From contig JABDHI010000014.1 of assembly GCA_013285655.1 (NCBI GenBank), positions 1 through 51,629 of the forward strand: a DNA stretch of 51,629 bases, in the 5' to 3' direction. This document shows, piece after piece, positions 46,760 to 51,629 of this stretch. The stretch is from Bacteroidota bacterium. Lineage in GTDB: Bacteria; Bacteroidota; Bacteroidia; JABEUT01. Numbering within the stretch: position 1 is the stretch's first letter; the number at the start of each line of letters is the position of its first letter. Both the position numbers and the translations under genes were made by a program. The notes under the pieces are model-generated. The model was not told the DNA's origin. It saw only the letters and a list, made by a program, of their open reading frames with translations, and did no database searches.

Positions 46760-49507
46760 TTACAAGTCTAGCGAGGTTTGGCTTGGCCCCCTACGTTTCT
46801 TAGACTTATCGTTAGTAGTCTTTGGCCTTGGTGCTGCCGGGTCGCTCTTAGCCTTTTGAAATGCTGCGATAGCCTTTGTCTTAAGTTCTTCAACAGGAGA
46901 CATCTCATTCTCCTCTTCCTTTGATTGAACTACTTCCCCTATAAGCGATTCTAAGGGCAGTTCTTTAGGAGCATCGGGATCAGCTATGAATTGCACCTCT
47001 TTAACCTTACTGTAATTAAGCGGCTTACCTAATGCCTTTATACTCATTACCGGAATCTCTTTCAGGTGAAGTTTCTCATCGGGTAACTCCTTACCCTTCT
47101 CTTTGCCAAACTTAATGTCGGCAATTACATGCGGTAAATCGCTTACAGCCTCTAATTGCGAAGCATCAGCTTCTGATATGAACTTCACCTTCTTATCGGT
47201 CAACTCAGGTATAAAGCGCTTTACATAGTACTTCTTCTTCTCGCCTTCCCAATACACAGCAGAGATAACTTTAGCAGGATTGAACTTGCCAATATGCACA
47301 ATGTCCTCTTCGAAATGTGATGTGAGTTCAAAGTTGCTTAAACGGTATTGGCCATCTTGGGTTATAACGAGTATCTTCTCTTCACCGGAGAACTCTCCAA
47401 TAAACACACCGCGTTCATCGGTATTCAATCTGTGTACAGTATCATCGAACCATATCTTTTGGGCACTCAATGTAGATACGCCTTTCTCTTTCTGGTTCAC
47501 TTTACGCACAGGGTACTTGGTAACTACATTACCCATTGCATCTCTACCTTTAATGGCCAGGTCAGCAAAGTTCACATCGAATATCTTAACTCGAGCTGTT
47601 GTAGTAGCCTTCAGATTAATGGTTACAACTTCGGCTTCACCATTAAGGTTAGCAGTAAAGTACAGTATCTCCGAACCTTCATTGCCACGGGTCAATGAGT
47701 ATTCCTTATCGCGTATTACCGAAGTAACCGGGAAGCGCTTCATAAACGTGGTACCCTTAGGACCATCTCGGTATACAATGTTATATGTGGTGCGATCGTC
47801 GTTACGCTTAAAGGTATTGATGTAGATGATATCCTTACCAACGAAAGCCTTTTCAGAAACCTTGGTAACGAGCATGGTACCATCTCTCCGGAAAACGATA
47901 ATATCATCAATATCGGAACAATCGCAAACAAACTCATCCTTACGCATGCTTGTTCCGGCAAAGCCTTCAACACGGTTCACATAAAGCTTTTGGTTGGTTG
48001 CAACTACTTGTGTAGCCACAATGGTATCGAATGACTTTATCTCAGTCTTACGTTCGCGGCCCTCTCCGTACTTCTTCTTAAGCTCTTTGTAATAGTCAAT
48101 GGTGTATTCAATAATATTATCGAGGTGATGCTGGGTAGTCTTCATCTGATCCAACAGCTTCTTCATGAACTCTTCTGCTATAAAGGCGTCGTATTTCGAT
48201 ATACGCTTGATCTTAATATCGGTAAGCTTAATAATATCTTCACGGGTTACTTCACGCGGGAATTTCTTCTTATGAGGCTTCAATCCTGCATCAATAGCTT
48301 CAAGTACTTCTTCCCATGTTTCGCATTCCTCAATATCGCGGTAAATGCGTTTTTCTATAAATATCTTTTCGAGCGATGCAAAATGCAATTGCTCTGTAAG
48401 GTCATTCTTCTTTATCTCTAGTTCCTTTTGCAGCAATTGAACAGTACGTTCAGCTGCAATCCTAAGCATTTCACTAGCACCTATAAACCGAGGCTTGTCC
48501 TTTTCAATAACGCATGCATTAGGTGAAATTGATAGCGCACAATCTGTAAATGCATAAAGTGCATCAATGGTTTTATCTGGTGATACCCCTGCCGGCAGGT
48601 GAATCAGTATTTCAACTAACTCAGCTGTATTATCTTCAATATTCCGTATCTTGATCTTACCTTTTTCATTCGCAGTTACAATAGAATCGATAAGCGATGT
48701 AGTTGTTGTACCGAAAGGTATTTCAGTAATTACAAGCGTCTTCTTATCGGTTATATTGATCTTGGCCCTTACAATTACCTTGCCGCCTTTTAATCCATCA
48801 TTATAATTAGAGAAGTCGGCCATTCCACCAGTAGGGAAATCCGGATATATATGTGGCTTTTTACCTTTTAATACATTTATGGAAGCGTCAATAAGCTCGT
48901 TAAAGTTGTGCGGCAATATTTTACACGCTAAACCTACTGCAATACCTTCAGCTCCTTGCGCTAATAACAGAGGGAACTTAACAGGTAATAAAACCGGCTC
49001 CTTGTTCCTGCCATCATAGCTGGCTTGCCAAATAGTTGTTTCGTCATTAAATACTACATCAAGGGCAAACTTAGAAAGCCTGGCCTCGATATAACGTGGC
49101 GCAGCAGCCGAATCTCCTGTAAATATATTACCCCAGTTACCTTGTGTATCTATCAATAACTCGCGCTGGCCTATTTGCACCATTGCATCGCCAATTGAGG
49201 CATCACCATGGGGGTGATACTTCATAGTATTACCAATAACATTTGCTGTTTTATTATACCTGCCGTCCTCCAACTCCATCATAGAATGAAGGATACGTCT
49301 TTGAACCGGTTTTAAACCATCTTCAAGTGCCGGAACAGCACGTTCCAGTATAACATAGGATGCATAGTCTAAAAACCAGTTTTGATAAAGCTGAGGGAGA
49401 TGAGTTATACGTGTTTCATCCCCACCAGAATTACCTTCCCCTCCGTTCCCGGGAAGTTCATTAGGAGTTTCCTCTTCGTCTCTTCTGCCTTTATCGTCCA
49501 TATTCAT
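46760..49507 (-). CDS. parC: DNA topoisomerase IV subunit A / gyrase A-type protein
   Basis: YASYVILERAVPALEDGLKPVQRRILHSMMELEDGRYNKTANVIGNTMKYHPHGDASIGDAMVQIGQ. Track start at 49522 is a TTG; ATG at 49507 preferred. Confidence 0.92.
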   Translation of the reverse strand: MNMDDKGRRDEEETPNELPGNGGEGNSGGDETRITHLPQLYQNWFLDYASYVILERAVPALEDGLKPVQRRILHSMMELEDGRYNKTANVIGNTMKYHPHGDASIGDAMVQIGQRELLIDTQGNWGNIFTGDSAAAPRYIEARLSKFALDVVFNDETTIWQASYDGRNKEPVLLPVKFPLLLAQGAEGIAVGLACKILPHNFNELIDASINVLKGKKPHIYPDFPTGGMADFSNYNDGLKGGKVIVRAKINITDKKTLVITEIPFGTTTTSLIDSIVTANEKGKIKIRNIEDNTAELVEILIHLPAGVSPDKTIDALYAFTDCALSISPNACVIEKDKPRFIGASEMLRIAAERTVQLLQKELEIKKNDLTEQLHFASLEKIFIEKRIYRDIEECETWEEVLEAIDAGLKPHKKKFPREVTREDIIKLTDIKIKRISKYDAFIAEEFMKKLLDQMKTTQHHLDNIIEYTIDYYKELKKKYGEGRERKTEIKSFDTIVATQVVATNQKLYVNRVEGFAGTSMRKDEFVCDCSDIDDIIVFRRDGTMLVTKVSEKAFVGKDIIYINTFKRNDDRTTYNIVYRDGPKGTTFMKRFPVTSVIRDKEYSLTRGNEGSEILYFTANLNGEAEVVTINLKATTTARVKIFDVNFADLAIKGRDAMGNVVTKYPVRKVNQKEKGVSTLSAQKIWFDDTVHRLNTDERGVFIGEFSGEEKILVITQDGQYRLSNFELTSHFEEDIVHIGKFNPAKVISAVYWEGEKKKYYVKRFIPELTDKKVKFISEADASQLEAVSDLPHVIADIKFGKEKGKELPDEKLHLKEIPVMSIKALGKPLNYSKVKEVQFIADPDAPKELPLESLIGEVVQSKEEENEMSPVEELKTKAIAAFQKAKSDPAAPRPKTTNDKSKKRRGPSQTSLDL

Positions 49508-49584
49508 TTTGAAGTGCCGCAAAAATAAGATTTTGCTTATTTTATAAGCACTTATTAAAAAATAAGATTTAAGAACTTACCAAC

Positions 49585-49622
49585 AAAAAGCCCCGCAATA
49601 CGGTGTATTGCAGGGCTTTTAA
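49585..49622 (-). terminator. Terminator hairpin after the T9SS cargo gene
   Basis: AAAAAGCCCCGCAATACGGTGTATTGCAGGGCTTTT. Confidence 0.88.
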
Positions 49623-49642
49623 ATAAAAAACAAGAAAGCGAA

Positions 49643-50899
49643 TTACTCTGTAATAATCATTTTCTTGGTAACCGCATTACCATTTACATTAAAAGTATAG
49701 AAATATATACCTGGGGTAAATTCATTTGCACTCAGACTTATTATATGCTGACCAGGAGCAACGTCGGTATAGGCATTATCGATAAGCTTTCTGCCGGTAA
49801 TATCATATACAGTAAACTCAATATCAGAAGACTGGTTAACGCTGTAGCCTATCTGTGTTGTTTTGTTAAAAGGGTTAGGATAGTTTTGGGCTACTGTTAA
49901 TCCCTTGTTAGATAAGTTATTTACGCTGGTTGGTGAAGAAATAACACTGTCGGTATAGCTAACGCTGGCATAAAGGTTATAGTCCTGATTATAAAAATAC
50001 TCAGTATCCGTTCCGCAATTATAGTACTCATCTGTTGCAAAACCATTACCATATATTTCTCCATCACTATTTGGCCACATTACAGCAGTATATGGAGATG
50101 CCTGATAAAGGCCAAATCCGGTGGTATAACTATTACATCCGGCTATTTTTCCCATTTTGGGGCCAATTGCAGTAACTGAATCACAATAGATTGCTGACTG
50201 CGCTGCACATGAATCTTTTGGGAAAGAATAGGCCAATTCAAAAGTGTCGGTCTTTGCTCCGTAAAACTGCATTGTTACAGCAAATTTATACCCTGAAGCA
50301 ATTTTAAATTTTGGCGCTACATAGATGTAATATAAGCTATCTGTGGTTTTACCTGATATTCCTTGTACTCCCTTTCTCATAATTAAGGTTGTTGTACTAA
50401 GCACCGTAGTGCCAGGGTATCCGGCAGCAGTAACATTATTAATCAGGACTTTTAATGTGTCATTTTTATTTGATGTATTCCTGTAACTTATTATTGCGCC
50501 AATAGTGTCAACCGTAAGTGAACCAAACTTAGGAATAAAGCTAGAGTCAGTATTAGCATCAAGAATTGTATCGAATGCAACGGTAGCACTATGAGACAAG
50601 TCAAAGTTCTGATTAGGAGATTTGCCAGTGTCCTTATTTACAAAGTGCATATTTAATAATTCAGCATAGATACCAGAATACTTAGCATGCGCTAATTGGT
50701 CAGAATAGCTATAATCTAAAAGGGTATTAGAAGCGGCGCTATTAACCTTCTTACTCAGATGCGAAGGACGTTTGTTAATTTTAGAGAAAGCATAAGCTTT
50801 GGTGGGATGTGCTAAATGCAACTTAGTAACTTGGGCATTAGAGGCCAAAAACAATACTGTTAAGCTTAGAGAGAGCATGAATCGGTACACTTTTTTCAT
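49643..50899 (-). CDS. Secreted protein with T9SS type A C-terminal sorting domain
   Basis: Signal peptide; C-terminus VAQNYPNPFNKTTQIGYSVNQSSDIEFTVYDITGRKLIDNAYTDVAPGQHIISLSANEFTPGIYFYTFNVNGNAVTKKMIITE. Confidence 0.92.
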   Translation of the reverse strand: MKKVYRFMLSLSLTVLFLASNAQVTKLHLAHPTKAYAFSKINKRPSHLSKKVNSAASNTLLDYSYSDQLAHAKYSGIYAELLNMHFVNKDTGKSPNQNFDLSHSATVAFDTILDANTDSSFIPKFGSLTVDTIGAIISYRNTSNKNDTLKVLINNVTAAGYPGTTVLSTTTLIMRKGVQGISGKTTDSLYYIYVAPKFKIASGYKFAVTMQFYGAKTDTFELAYSFPKDSCAAQSAIYCDSVTAIGPKMGKIAGCNSYTTGFGLYQASPYTAVMWPNSDGEIYGNGFATDEYYNCGTDTEYFYNQDYNLYASVSYTDSVISSPTSVNNLSNKGLTVAQNYPNPFNKTTQIGYSVNQSSDIEFTVYDITGRKLIDNAYTDVAPGQHIISLSANEFTPGIYFYTFNVNGNAVTKKMIITE

Positions 50900-51057
50900 T
50901 TTAATTTTATGGTTAAATATTTTTAAACTGCGGCAAAAGTATACGGATTTAATTAATTCATGATAATTTTTTTACGTTAGGTCGTAAAAGTTAAAGTATT
51001 CGTCTTTGTTTAACGATGCTCATCTAACCCTATCCACTTGATTATTAATATAAATAA

Positions 51058-51083
51058 GAAAGCCCCGCATATGCGAGGCTTTC
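51058..51083 (-). terminator. Terminator hairpin after the second T9SS cargo gene
   Basis: GAAAGCCCCGCATATGCGAGGCTTTC. Confidence 0.75.
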
Positions 51084-51107
51084 TAAAATTACACCAAAAA
51101 ATATATA

Positions 51108-51629
51108 TTACTGGGTAATAACCATCTTCTTGGTTACAACTTTACCATTCACATTGAATGAGTAGAAATATACACCTGCAGTAAATTGGTTAGCATTAAG
51201 GCTAATCATATGCTGACCAGGAGCAACTTCATTGTATGTGTTGGTAATGATCTTTCTACCAGTTAAATCATATACGCTAAACACAACATCCGAAGACTTG
51301 GTTAAGTTGTAATTGATTTGAGTAGCTTGGTTGAAAGGGTTAGGTTGGTTTTGAGAAACGTTAAATCCGTTTGTCGAAAGTTCATTAATACCTACTGTGC
51401 TAATATAAGTCACTTGAGCAAAAATGTTAACATCTTCAAAGTAGTTGTCACCATCGCCAGCAACGAATGTTGTGCCACCGTTACAAGGGATAAATACACC
51501 TCCACCGGTTGAATCAGGCAAGAAACCCCAAGGAGTTGTGCTACCTGAGTTCATGTTATCCCAAAATTCGAAACTGTTAGCAGTAAATTGACTTGCTTTT
51601 TTCGAAGCAGTTGTAAATTTAATAGTAGA
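51108..51629 (-). CDS. Secreted protein with T9SS type A sorting domain (5' end beyond the window)
   Basis: Track ORF begins at 51554, but the frame stays open to the window end (STIKFTTASKKASQFTANSFEFWDN-MNSG...). C-terminus VSQNQPNPFNQATQINYNLTKSSDVVFSVYDLTGRKIITNTYNEVAPGQHMISLNANQFTAGVYFYSFNVNGKVVTKKMVITQ. Confidence 0.9.
   Translation of the reverse strand, partial: STIKFTTASKKASQFTANSFEFWDNMNSGSTTPWGFLPDSTGGGVFIPCNGGTTFVAGDGDNYFEDVNIFAQVTYISTVGINELSTNGFNVSQNQPNPFNQATQINYNLTKSSDVVFSVYDLTGRKIITNTYNEVAPGQHMISLNANQFTAGVYFYSFNVNGKVVTKKMVITQ

Overview
The window looks like a chromosomal segment from a member of the Bacteroidota. Support comes from TAnnTTTG-type promoters, two T9SS C-terminal sorting domains, GldM-like and PorE-like proteins, and a Bat (aerotolerance) operon. 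From left to right it carries: an ABC-F ATPase cut by the window edge (-); a MoxR/DUF58/BatA-E operon; rmuC; a GWxTD lipoprotein; an ECF sigma factor with a membrane protein; three tandem secreted proteins resembling the GldM C-terminus; glyA; a TPR protein; a PorE-like TPR/PD40/OmpA protein; a PurF-like amidotransferase; a DUF2027-Smr protein (-); rplS; gyrB; a three-gene envelope cluster (-) of two barrel-like proteins, Ig/cohesin-like domains, SPOR-like repeats and an EF-hand; lpdA; hemH; an AONS-acyltransferase fusion (-); two small SpoIIAA/STAS-like proteins; a CheB-CheR-PAS-hybrid kinase-REC-Hpt protein (-); a free-standing Tudor-like protein (-); an SDR (-) divergent from a MarR regulator; rpsF-rpsR-rplI; a topoisomerase IV/gyrase A-type subunit (-); and two T9SS cargo proteins (-). 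The best items for follow-up are: an apparent ghost SDR gene (start and end kept, middle deleted) between the SDR and MarR genes; the stand-alone GldM C-terminal-like family; the oxoamine synthase-acyltransferase fusion; and the barrel/SPOR/EF-hand/Ig-like cluster. I found no CRISPR array, rRNA, tRNA, IS element or prophage. All family calls are from reading motifs by eye; no database search was run.
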